Below are positions 1-10,434 of a stretch of 64,000 nucleotides of DNA, in pieces. The stretch spans positions 71,742,521 to 71,806,520 of the forward strand of contig NC_068938.1 in the NCBI RefSeq assembly GCF_016801865.2. The letters are read 5' to 3'. Numbering within the stretch: position 1 is the stretch's first letter; each line of letters starts with the position of its first letter. The translations under genes were made by a program, and so were the position numbers. The notes beneath the pieces are model-generated. The model worked only from the letters and a program-made list of their open reading frames with translations, ran no database searches and was not told the origin of the DNA. The DNA is from Culex pipiens pallens (Eukaryota; Arthropoda; Insecta; Diptera; Culicidae).

Positions 1-1135
1 ATGATAACAGAGAGACTCAACCCAGCTGAAACAATATTTCCAACTTCAGGTGCAACGTTCAAAAGCCCGCAAAAAAAAGGCAGAACCCCATTCCCGACTT
101 CTTGCCGCCACGGTTCATGCATCAAGGAATTATCTTTTATTAGTTTCATAATTCCTTAACTCTGTGGAGCTGTCCGAGAGGTCCACCTATCGTGGTCTTG
201 CAGTCCGGGTGCAGCACATGTGTTTCCCGGAAAATCCCAAGTCTAACTCCACACACCTCGTATAAGGTTCACCTTTTTATTGGCCCAAAGCAAATCATCT
301 GACTTGAGCAGTGCTGCCAGCACCTCGTAAATCGTGCGCTTAAAGATCCACCGCCGTACGTTTAAAGAGAACGGCTTTAAAATAAATTTACCCAACCCGT
401 GCGTCGGAAAAAGCGCGCACCAGAGTGGAACCTTCCACCATGAAGAAGTGTTGGATGATGTTCGGATCGCTCCTGGCAACGCGTCGCCGTCGCGCTGTGT
501 GGCAGCTTGGGACGAATAAAAATGTCACTGTCTACATTAAGTGCACACCCCCACGGTGAGGATACTTAACTAATTTCTGGAGGGGGGCAAGGGAGGTGAG
601 ATGGACCTCTCCAAATTTTAGGGTTAATTTCATAGGTTTGTGTTTGATTTAGGACATTGAATTTCAATCCAATAGATGCTGAGATATCGTTATTGGCGAT
701 ATTGACGATACTCTATGTTTTTTAACAGGCTGTTTCTCAGAAGCCAATCGTCAATTTTTAGAAGCAAAGTATTGAGGAGTTTCCAAACATTTCCAAAAGA
801 ATCCAGAGTTGGTTGAAATCAGTTATGGATTTAACGGGTACGTCGACATTTAAAAAGATAAATGTTAAAAAAATGGCATCACTGCCAAATAAACGTTTAT
901 CATCTTGTGCAATCGTTGAAATCCAATCTATTTTTAAAGTATGACAATTTTAATGTAAATCAAGCAAGAGCATGATCTTAGCATTGCTCTATTGCTGAAC
1001 AGAACCGTAATATCCTTTCAGCACTACTGATCAGAGGCTTCGGCGATCTATTGGTGTTTTCCCTTATCAACAGCATGTATGAATTTGCCGAAAAGATAAA
1101 ACACCATGATTGCCAAAACTAGATCAGTTGCGATA
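1..1135. other. Non-coding DNA, no gene seen
   Basis: The first ~600 bases are moderately GC-balanced and look like single-copy DNA. The remainder is AT-rich and contains a short motif attggcgata that recurs near 7066-7090. The only open frames are two opposed frames of 61 and 78 codons at 243-519, with no recognisable domain. I see no RNA gene. Confidence 0.4.
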
Positions 1136-1147
1136 AGGTAACAGTCA

Positions 1148-1190
1148 TTGGCCACCAACGGCGCCCGCCATGTCAGTTTGTAGATCTCGA
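1148..1190. repeat. 43-bp GC-rich dispersed repeat, copy 1
   Basis: This block starts TTGGCCACCAACGGCGCC, ends TAGATCTCGA, and is identical to 46293-46335. The ~15 bases before it are also similar in both copies, but the sequence after it differs. It is far more GC-rich than its surroundings. It may be a piece of a larger transposon or a conserved short element. I do not recognise the family. Confidence 0.75.
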
Positions 1191-1392
1191 TTTTGCAAAA
1201 AAAATGATTTCGTTAAGTCTAACCCCTCCTCTCCCCTTGACATCCCTTGAACCGATGGACAAAAATTTAAAAAAAATCACATCATTATATTTTTATTTTT
1301 TAATACATTATTTCAGGTTAAATTACAATAAAAAAATTGTGATAATCAACCATCAATATTTTCAACCATCCAAAAGTCAACAACTATGACTA

Positions 1393-1712
1393 CTGAGCAA
1401 TTCCATTTGAAAAGATGATTCGAAAAAAGAAAAGTTCTCCGATCGGGCTCCAAATTTTTGTGGGGGTTCCTTGGCCAAAATCCAGGACATCTAAAGAATT
1501 GGTTAATATGGCACGGAGTTATAAATTTCTGGAAAAAAGTGGTTTTTGCGAATATTGACAAAAATTACCAATTTAGGGACCACTCTAGCACGTCGTAGAT
1601 CACTCTAAAACCAGGGTTTATTTATTTTGACCAAGGAATCTCCAGAAAAATTTTGAGTCCAATCGGAGAACTTTTTTATTGTTTATGTAATTTTCAATAG
1701 GAATTGCTGTAT
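1393..1712. mobile_element. Small foldback MITE (degenerate)
   Basis: The ends are inverted relatives. A GAGCAATTCC end near 1396 faces a GGAATTGCTG end near 1702, and an internal block reading AAGTTCTCCGATCGG (about 1430) faces CCAATCGGAGAACTT (about 1660). The phrase about the 'atcgg' block also resembles 24000-24060, so the family is dispersed. No target duplication was resolved. Confidence 0.5.
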
Positions 1713-2904
1713 ACTTTAGCATTTTTAATACTTTTAATTTCAATATTTGGAAAACATCTTTACAACCCCTATCAGAAACAAGTGCCAAACAAATAAATAT
1801 TAAAAATTCATTATTGGAATTCTACAGAATATTGAAACACACATAAACACGGTTAACAAAAACAAGAGAAAACCTTGTTTAAAAATTCCGAAATAAAAAA
1901 AATGATAATACGTCTTAAAATTTTGAAAGTGTTGTTCCATCTAGGGCTGCGGAGTCGGGTCATATTTCAAACGACTCCGACTCCGACTCCGACTCCAGCT
2001 TTCTCAGATTAGCTGACTCCGACTCCGACTCCGGCTCCGGCTTTGAACAAATGGTTGGCTCCGACTCCGACTCCACATGTTTTTAAATGTTTCAAAAGTT
2101 AGTTATCTATTATTAGTTAATTATTTTTAAAACATTGATAAATAGGATTATTTAAATACTCTCTAAGCGTCATGTTTTTCTCAAGAAAAATAAGTTAAGT
2201 AAATGTAAAGTAAGGTAAATAAACGGAAAAAACTTTCTAGGTTACAAGTTTTATACGTTATGGAAACAGAAATCAAAAAATATCTTCAGTTTTAGAGGCA
2301 TTTTGAGAAGAACAGTTTTGTAAGTAAATTTGGATTTACTTCCTTAACTTTAAATTTGAAAATATGTTTTTTAAAAGCTAATAAATTTAAATAATGAATT
2401 GTTGTTTTTGAATGAATAACTAAAAGAAATATGGCCTTAATGATCTATTGAACATTAAAATTCAATTTGCTCACTTTCAGGCTGACATTTGTAAGAAGCA
2501 CAGTGACAGGCACCTTGTTTTTTAAATGACAATTTTAAACGATTTTTTTTTGTTTTTTTTTTAAGACGTACATGGACATCACGCCATGGCTGAAGGAGAT
2601 TATTATTGCAAATCAATGTATCTAAACAATTTCTTTGTGGAAAGGACGCTTAAGATGTCCTTTTCAAATATCTGTGACATGGAAAAATGTTTAACCTGGA
2701 AATTTTTAATTTATTTTGATTTTAAAATTTTATAAACTTTAAAAAGGAGGTGCACGATACTTCGTGAATCTTCACCTAAAATGAAGCTTTTTGGATGATC
2801 TTGCGCCTCCATCAAAATATATGAAAAAACTTAAAATATAATAAAAAACAAATATCCACAAGTAAAATATTTTCTAGGTAACAAATATTTCATTTTTTAA
2901 GGTA

Positions 2905-3531
2905 CCGTCAGTGGGGGTGACATTGGGTCTGGGGGGTGAGATTGGGTCAAAGTGATTTTTTACGGATTTTACCATTTCTCAGATTCTTTTCAATGAAACT
3001 GAATTCTGTTAAAAGGGTTGTGTGGGGGACATCTTAAGATGACTTCGCTGAAAAAATTCGTTCCTAGAACATATCCTGTTATTTTGGCAGATGTTTAAAG
3101 TTGGGGTACGTTTTTGGCCAAAAATGACCTCTCGAAAAATCATTTTTCTAATATTTTTGTTAGAATTGCTCGAAAACTACCCAAGTGTTTGAAAATCTCC
3201 ACTTCAAACATTGTAGCGTGTCAATACGATTCCCTCGAACAAGAAACGCTGTTGGATGATTTGTTTTTACCATATCTTTGTATTTCAGCATCATTTTAGT
3301 TTCATTTGACCCAATGTCACCCCCTCTAAGGGGTGAGATTGGGTCAATTTTCAAACAATTGGCATTTAAGGTAGTGTTCATCAAAATCGACCATATTTTG
3401 GGAAAATGTTAGTAAACTATCTAAAAACAAATCTACGTTAAAAGATTTTCGATGTTATTTAAATTGTTTTTGTTATTAAGAAATTTCGAGAGGTGTTTCG
3501 TTTTTTGACCCATAGTCACCCCCACTGACGG
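2905..3531. mobile_element. TA-flanked MITE, CCGTCAGTGG family, full copy
   Basis: The inverted ends are CCGTCAGTGGGGGTGAC and its complement, flanked by TA on both sides (2903-2904, 3532-3533). The element is nested in the hAT-like element around it. Repeated 'gacattgggtc / gagattgggtc' motifs occur at both ends and in the middle. Partial copies lie at 53615-53970 (+) and 59628-59750 (-). TA flanks suggest mobilisation by a Tc1/mariner-type transposase. Confidence 0.8.
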
Positions 3532-4206
3532 TACATTGATTTGCAATGATTATCACCTTTCGTCATATTGGCGTAAGACATACAGTATGAGAAAATTCGT
3601 ACCAGTTGATAATATTTTGGTTCTGTGTTTTTTATTTATAATATTTGAAAAATAAATTAAAATCCTATATTTTGTTCTATACATTTTTTTATTAGTTCAT
3701 TTTTGTACTGACTTCTTGAGATTTGTTCAACGATAATTTGCAACGATATCAAAATAGTTTACCTAAAATCAACATCAACTATCAATGATTATTTCAAATT
3801 TGTTGCAACTTCTTTTGTCATTTTTTGTTAGTTTAAATTATTTTAAATGCAACACTTCGATTTTCTTGTACTCAGTTATAAACAAAATGCGCATGTTGAG
3901 TTCCAAGTAAGAGATTGTTATTATCGTTGATTATTTGTTACAAAATTTAAACTGTCAGTGACTACATAATCAATATTTTTTTTTATTATTTTTTGAATTA
4001 TGATACTACATACTTGGGTAAGAGGTTATCATTTAGTGATTATAGTGTAATAGCACAGTTAGAGCTTTTCAATCACAATAAAAAGCTTCAAATACATAAT
4101 GGCATCTGATAACTCAATTAAAAATATAAGTTGTTTTATAAATTAAGCAGTTATATAGGAAATACTGAACAATAAAAAAAACACATTTTTTGTTGAATTT
4201 AAGATA

Positions 4207-4421
4207 ACTCCGGCTCCAACTCCGATTCCGAGTTATCAGAAATCTTCGGCTCCGACTCCAACTCCGACTCCAGCTCATAAAATTTAGCCGACTCCGGCTC
4301 CGACTTCGACTCCAGCTGTTCGAGTTTTGACGATTCCGACTCCAACTCCGACTCCAGGTCCCCAAAAATACCCGACTCCACCGACTCCGGCTCTGACTCC
4401 GACTCCGACTCCACAGCCCTG
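4207..4421. repeat. (CTCCGA)n hexamer array
   Basis: This is a degenerate array of gactcc/ggctcc hexamers, forming the right arm of the hAT-like element at 1942-4421. The left arm (about 1975-2080) is its inverse. The same arrangement recurs at about 28690-28890 and 35667-35855. Confidence 0.9.
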
Positions 4422-4429
4422 GTTCCATC

Positions 4430-5247
4430 AATAAAATGAAATGGATTTTTTTTATATTTCTAACTTTATACGTGACTTCCAAGACAAATCAATCAGAAAT
4501 ACTGCCTTAAGATTTTGTTAAAGCTCAGTTTTCTTATAACTTTGGCGTGCTTCTATTTTTATTTTCAAATTTCTTAATAAATTGTCAGGAGGTATTTCGC
4601 TATTTTGTTTTATAGTGGATTTTTGAAAAAAAAAGCAGATCATATTGTATTATAAAAACATGTGTTTGACTACGATTAAGGTGTTCTTAACTGTTTTCAC
4701 AAAATACCGTTTTTTTCGAAAATACTTAAATTTTCTAAATTTGCTGTATGGGTTTTGTATACAAATTTCGTAATTGAAAAAAATGAGTTTTTTTAAGAAC
4801 TTAAATTTTTACAACTACACAATTTTTTTTCGAAAAAATATGCAATAGGTTATTGATATCAAACGAAGCGAAATTTTACATGCTGCATACATACATTTAA
4901 ATTGTCAAATTTCATAAAAAAATTGCGTCGTTCGATTCCCATATTGCAAATTAAAAAAATGGAGTATAAAAAAAACGGTATTTTGTTTTAAAAAAACTCT
5001 AATTATGTTAAAAAGCAACCAAATTTCGCTTAATTTGATATCCATATTGCAAATTTTTAAAATACGGTATTTTATGAAAAAATATACTTAAAACAAAGCT
5101 TGAAGTTTTGATAATTTGAGTATTATCGAAAAAATACGGTAATTTGTGAAATTTTTAGTATTTTTCAAAAAAAAAACTTCTAATAAAGTGGAAAAGAATG
5201 CTAATTATGAAAATCTGAGTACTTTTGAAAAATGCGATACTTTGAAA
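4430..5247. repeat. AT-rich DNA with degenerate inverted array
   Basis: From about 4690 the sequence repeats the phrases 'caaaataccgttttttt' and, inverted, 'aaaaacggtattttg', plus 'ggtattttgtgaaa'. It resembles, at low identity, the minisatellite arrays at 17245-18490 and 29550-30900. No coding frame was found. Confidence 0.5.
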
Positions 5248-5255
5248 CTCACAAC

Positions 5256-6987
5256 TAGAGGGTGACGATTCTCTAGATTTTCAATTTCCCGGGAATCGAG
5301 AGTAGAGTTTGGACATTTCGCGAGAATTCCCGGGACCCGGGAGTTTTTTTACTATGTGTCAAAAATTCAAAATGAAAAGTAATAAATTTGTTTGTTTTCA
5401 ATGAATTCAATTACAATTAATTTATACTAATTCTATAAAACGTTAATTTAAGTAGCATCAATATTTTGAGGAACTTTATAAAAACTTTTGATTTTTTTTT
5501 CTGAATTTGCAAATAAAAAATCGTTTCTTGAGCATTTTAAGGCTTAAAGTTGTAGTTTAAAATATTTACGAATCTTTTGCTCAAAAATTGGTATAAGATT
5601 TTTGTAAACAAAATAACTACTACAGCTTATGCAGCTTATATTTCATTTCCCAGTATCGGGAACTCAGCAATATGAAAACAACGACTCAAAACAACAAATT
5701 AAACTGTTTTTTTTTGTAATTTTTAAGGGTAACTGAAATATTAATTGAAGAAATATTTCAGTTATCAGGAATACCCAAATATTCACACAAAAAACGTAAC
5801 TTAATCCACCTTTAGGTAGCTGGTGCCTTCCTCTCATTTATAGAGTGATTACAATCGCTGCCCTAAAGTGTCCACATGGTTTATGGATCTCCCCTAACGT
5901 GATCGCAGCACCTAAGAGGTCCTAATAAAAATAAGTGACGAGTAAAAAAAACATACTTCCTACAGACTTTTTGTCAAGATTGTACAGAAACCGCCTTTCA
6001 GGAAAATGGCATCCCTCTACAAGGCTTTTTTCGTGGCGAACAGACGGGACCATTTGAGGTTATGTATTGTATTGTAAATTTTTAAACTGCTTGTAATTTT
6101 AGATAGGTATGTCGGATCTTGAAAATTTTTACTCCACCTAAAAGGTCTTCTCATATGCTTTCTAAAAATATATAACATGTGACCACCCTTTTTACCCTAA
6201 TTTTAATTTAATATGGAACAGTTTTTTTAACATAACTTTTTAAATACATGATAAAACTGCATGAATTTAAATAGCAACTTAGGGGACGTTAAGACGGATC
6301 GATTAAAACCATTTCAGCCAAAATCGGTTGAGCCTGTGACAAGATATTCCAGTGAGATTCATTTGGTACACATGTCTACATACAGCCAAACACACAGACA
6401 TTTGCTCAGCTGGTGATTCTGAGTCGATATGTACAAATGAAGGTAGGTCTAGGAGGTCTAACTAAAAAATTCGTTTTTCGAGTGATTTTATAGCCTTTCA
6501 TCAGTAAGGTGAGGAAGGCAAAAAGATTATGAGGATTGATATTCTCGAGAGATAATATGGAAATCAAAGTTAACTTGAAAAAGCTTGTCCCTCTTAGAAA
6601 TAACTTTAAAAAATAATATTTGAAAATAAAATATTTGATCATTTCTGGGTGCAAATGCTTAATATTTTTAAGGTAAATTTTGGGCTCCACATATTTTTTT
6701 TAGGCTTCTCTCAATAATTGTTATTGGAATTTTTGACAAGATAAAAATTAAACTTTCTGAATAAAAGATTAAAGAAGCATTGGTTTATTCGAACTTGAAC
6801 ATCAAGCATTCAACATTCAATGTTCTAAACAATTTTGAATTTTTCAAATGATTTTCTGATTAGTTTATAAAATTTTGCTTCGATGTTTATATGTTTAAAA
6901 TTTCCAGGGAGTCTCGACCAAATTTCCCGGGAATCGAGAGGTCCAAAAATGGTCGATTTCCCGGGAATTCCCGCTCGTCACCCTCTA
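5256..6987. mobile_element. hAT-like non-autonomous element, TAGAGGGTGACGA ends
   Basis: A perfect 13-bp inverted end, TAGAGGGTGACGA, is flanked by an exact 8-bp duplication, ctcacaac (5248-5255 and 6988-6995). Next to both ends are blocks rich in 'tttcccgggaatcgagag' (5290-5345 and 6905-6970). The interior is AT-rich without a transposase frame. A probable nested mosquito-type repeat spans roughly 5810-6515, with 'ggtgccttcctctc' at its left and 'gtgaggaaggcaaaaag' at its right. Superfamily assignment rests on the 8-bp duplication and the TAG start. Confidence 0.85.
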
Positions 6988-6995
6988 CTCACAAC

Positions 6996-7162
6996 ATTTT
7001 CAAAGAATATGTTCCTTGGTTGAATCAATTGTTTTTAAAAAGATTTTAAAAATAAGTTATTGACCATTATTGGCGATAGTATTATCGCCAATAAAATCAT
7101 CGAACTAACGATAACAATAACGATAGATTATCGTTATCGAGCCTGTTATCGTTAACAACCTT
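6996..7162. repeat. Short palindromes with GATA/TATC runs
   Basis: The hairpin attggcgata-gta-ttatcgccaat (about 7070-7092) is followed by alternating gataac/gttatc motifs up to 7155. This is probably a small foldback remnant next to the SINE. No gene is seen. Confidence 0.45.
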
Positions 7163-7409
7163 GGTTAGGTCGTTAGCTCAGTCCGGGTGTAGGAGTCGTC
7201 TCCCTGGGACCTGTCTCGGTGGAGTCGCTGGTAGGCAGTTGGACTCACAATCCAAAGGTCGTCAGTTTGAATCCCGGGGTGGATGGAAGCTTAGGTGCAA
7301 AAAGAGGTTCGCAATTGTCTTAACAATCAAGCCTTCGGACAACTAGTTTCGAGAAGGAACCTCGCAATCGAGAACGCCAAGCCAATGCTTAAGAGCGAAC
7401 TTTTTTTTT
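7163..7409 (+). mobile_element. tRNA-related SINE (lacks the Glu-like head)
   Basis: The element starts with tRNA-like TAGGTCGTTAGCTCAG and contains GCTGGTAGGCAGTTGGACT followed by AGTTTGAATCCC, matching RNA polymerase III A- and B-box patterns. It then runs into a non-tRNA body and ends in a T-run at 7401-7409. The first part is ~80-90% identical to the reverse complement of 40762-40915, but the additional tRNA-like unit found at 40992-41062 is absent here. Dimeric tRNA-derived SINEs are known from Culex (for example Twin). I cannot say whether this is that family. Confidence 0.75.
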
Positions 7410-9566
7410 GTACTTGATAGAAGGTTCTGATCGCCATTTCTGATGTCAATAATAAAAATACATTTATCATGTTTATGTTTGCTTAAGTATTTACAAAATA
7501 GCTTTTTTTTAAATTATATATTCCAATTTTTTTCTTAAAATACCTGGCAAATTGTGATTAACCCTTGACGTCCCTCGTGTTCCACGTTCCGACAGCGAAA
7601 TTATGAGTGTGTGACATTTTAATTGTTACCGCTTTAACACACACCCACAGTTGCACTGGGACGAACCCTGGGACGAGGACGCGCAAGGAAGTCAGCAGGA
7701 AGGAAGGCAGGTGGGAAAAAACCATCCCTATATGGAAACGCGCAGCCCTGCCGGAAGAGGGTGTGTGCGAGACTTGGCAAACATACCATAAATTAACGCC
7801 TCGTGACATCCAAGTTTTTCTCTAATTAGCGACTGAAATTATACACGCTATAAATTTTGTTTTTCTTTTCATTCTTCTTTTTTCTTTGCTTGCACCGCGC
7901 ACCGTTGCTTTTATTCAGTTTTTATGGAGTCATGCTTTTGAAAGATGGTGTCAGCTACAATTTATGTGAGAGTATTTTTTTTCACGGAGACTTTGTTGAA
8001 CAATGTAGAAGTTTCGTCACATCTGTATTCAAACAATGTTGTATTTAATCTACCTTATCCTGAGTATCTGAGTGTCAGTGACCAATAGAAATCATTTGTT
8101 GCGTCGCTTTCTGAAGCTTACCTGAAAATAGAGAAAAAACAAATGTTTTAGTTTAAATCCAATATAAGTAATCTTAGCTTGTTATCTCGCAAAAACCACA
8201 ATCCTTCCCTTCTGTAAGATAGAAAGGTACGACTTTTAACGAGATTAAAACAAATCACTCCTAAACCAACAATTTCCCCAAAGTTGCCAAGAATCTCCGG
8301 CGTTTTGTAACTCTACCGTGTGTATGTGTGTGTGTGCGAGAGTTGTCTAGATATTTCACGTAATCAAATTTGCAAATATTTTCCAAAATTTTGCTGCTTC
8401 TTCCCCCGTCTGCATACTGCTCTGGAAGATCCAACCAAAAACCAGACCCCTCCGTTGTTGGGCCAAAAGTAATCTCATTCACGCAACAATTTATGCTAAT
8501 TCTGGCAGTGATCAAAAGCTCGGCAAACGGCAAACCAACTTTTGCCGGTGTCTCGGCGTATGTGTGTGTGAACATTTGAAAGTATTTCCAAACTTTGGAT
8601 GTATGTATTTGTCGAAGAACTTTTTTTTGTACTACAAAACACTCCAGCTCAGCAGCACCAGAGAAGACAACGGCAGTCGACTGATTCGAACGCAAACAGA
8701 CATTCCTTTTCTGATGCCATTGCAAAGCTGGATCTAATTGTAGGTTAGATGCTTGTTGCAAAGTTTCAAAAGTACACATTCACATACCATGGCACAGAAC
8801 AATTCGGGCTTGAGCAAACAGAATAGTTGCATTAACAAAGGAATCGTATTCTGTTATGGATGGAAAACCCTTAAGTTTCAAGATTTTGTATTGTTAATTT
8901 TTTTAAATTTTATTCACTTTCCGGGATTTACTTTCTGTCGAAAAATTAATTTCATAAAAAACGGACAGCAAATTAAATAAATAATAAATGGAATGTCAGC
9001 AATTTCATTGAAAAAAAAAAAATCTTTAAAAACACAAGATCAAACGTTCAGAATACAACAAAAAAGTTCGATAAGAAATTCCATTTAATCAAAAAAAAAA
9101 AAAATTATCGAAAATAATAATCAATATTCTTTTTTAAACACAATTAAATTTATTCAAATATAAGTTTATGATGGAAATTCGAGCAAAGTAGTTCGAATTT
9201 AATAATGCAATTGATTTAAGGGGTCCTAAAAAAGAAAAAAAATGTTGCATTTGGTCAGACAGACTGTGATAAGACAATTTGATGATAAAAGTTAAAGACA
9301 GATTTCCAATAAATCAATCAAATAAACAATAAATTACAACAGACAATGTTCTTAACATTAAAAAAAATATCACAAATAAATTGGGGTTATGTTATGCGAT
9401 AAATCAAATCCAGAAATATGATGGCTCTCGTAAATGAGCTTATTATATTTTGTTCGAAGAATTTTTTGATTGTACTATTTAGGCTTTGATAAAGTTTGCT
9501 AATAAGTTTTTTCGAACATGTCTCCATGCAAATTCATCCTTTTCAAACAAAAAAGCCATGCAAATA
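7410..9566. other. Probable single-copy non-coding DNA
   Basis: 7560-8960 is more GC-balanced and shows no inverted or repeated structure apart from a short GT run near 8320-8340. The longest frame (8261-8779, -) is 172 codons, has no recognisable domain, and overlaps frames on the other strand. This is typical of intronic or intergenic host DNA. 8980-9566 is AT-rich and featureless. Confidence 0.4.
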
Positions 9567-10430
9567 GGGTCATTCTCCGCCAACTCACACAGCAGTTGCC
9601 CCGACCCCTCTTCGATTTGCGTGAAACTTTGCTCTAATAGGTAATTTTGGTCCCTGATCACGAATCCATTTTTCGATATCTCGTGACGGAGGGGCGGTAC
9701 GACCCCTTTCATTTTTCTAGTTTTTTCCTAAGACACGTTTTTCAATGATTTGTAGCTCGCAACCGTGAAGAGATAGAAATTTGGTGTCAAAGGGACTTTT
9801 GTGTAAAATTAGACGCCCGATTTGATGGCGTACTCAAAATTCCGAAAAAACGTATTTTTCATCAAAAAAAGTTAAAAAATAGTTTTAAAATCGCTGCCAT
9901 TTCCCGTTACTCAACTGTCAAAAATCATGAGACATTTTTGATGGGTAATTTAATGTAGTTTTTGAATCTGAAATAACCTAGAAGGGTCATTTTTTCATTT
10001 AAAAATTTCATTTTGAAATTACGTGTTTTTTCTAACTTTGCAGGGTTACATTTTAGAGAGTAACAATTTTCTACAAAGTTGTAGAGCAGACAAAAATAAA
10101 AATTTTGATATACAGACATAAGGGGTTTGCATGTATGCTTCACGAGTTATCGGAATTTTACAAAAAAGTTTTTTGAAAAAGTTGTGATTTTGACCATTTT
10201 TCACCAGTCCCTTTGATACTAAATTTCTATCTCTTCACGGTTGCGAGCTACAAATCACTGAAAAACGTGTCTTAGTAAAAAACCAGAAAATAAACCACGA
10301 GATATCGAAAAAAGGACCTCGGATTCGTAATCAAGGACCAAAATTACCCCTTAGAGCAAAGTTTTACGAAAATCGAAGAGGGATCGGGGCAACTTTTTCC
10401 GATTTCGTGTGAGTTGGTGGAGAATTACCC
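9567..10430. mobile_element. Foldback element, GGGTCATTCTCC family, copy A
   Basis: The inverted ends are GGGTCATTCTCCGCCAACTC and its complement. They are flanked by the 4-bp duplication aata (9563-9566, 10431-10434). Homology between the arms continues for roughly 230-300 bp, including 'cccgacccctcttcg' and 'tttctatctcttcacgg' blocks, so the transcript would fold into a long hairpin. There is no transposase frame. The 4-bp duplication is seen again at copy C (agga), so the length is probably real. Confidence 0.85.
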
Positions 10431-10434
10431 AATA

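Larger units (their letters stand above)
1942..4421. mobile_element. hAT-like non-autonomous element with CTCCGA arrays at both ends
   Basis: The left end reads TAGGGCTGCGGAGTCGG and the right end reads CCGACTCCACAGCCCTG, inverted with few differences. The flanks carry an exact 8-bp duplication, gttccatc, at 1934-1941 and 4422-4429. An 8-bp duplication with a (C/T)AGGG-type end is characteristic of the hAT superfamily. Both subterminal regions are (CTCCGA)n-like hexamer arrays (about 1975-2080 and 4207-4415). The interior is AT-rich, has no transposase frame, and holds a second, nested element at 2905-3531. A second copy of the family is the outer shell of the nest at 28681-35858. The two frames of 71 and 122 codons over the right array are serine/glutamate or serine/arginine repeats, and are simple-sequence artefacts. 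Confidence 0.85.

Noticed and set aside
4114..4482. Overlapping 122- and 71-codon frames with Ser/Arg and Ser/Glu repeats (also at 28662-28853 and 35647-36081)
   Set aside because: They translate the CTCCGA hexamer array in different frames. There is no conserved protein.
8261..8779. Minus-strand frame of 172 codons
   Set aside because: No recognisable domain, translation of a GT run near the C-terminus, and a competing plus-strand frame.
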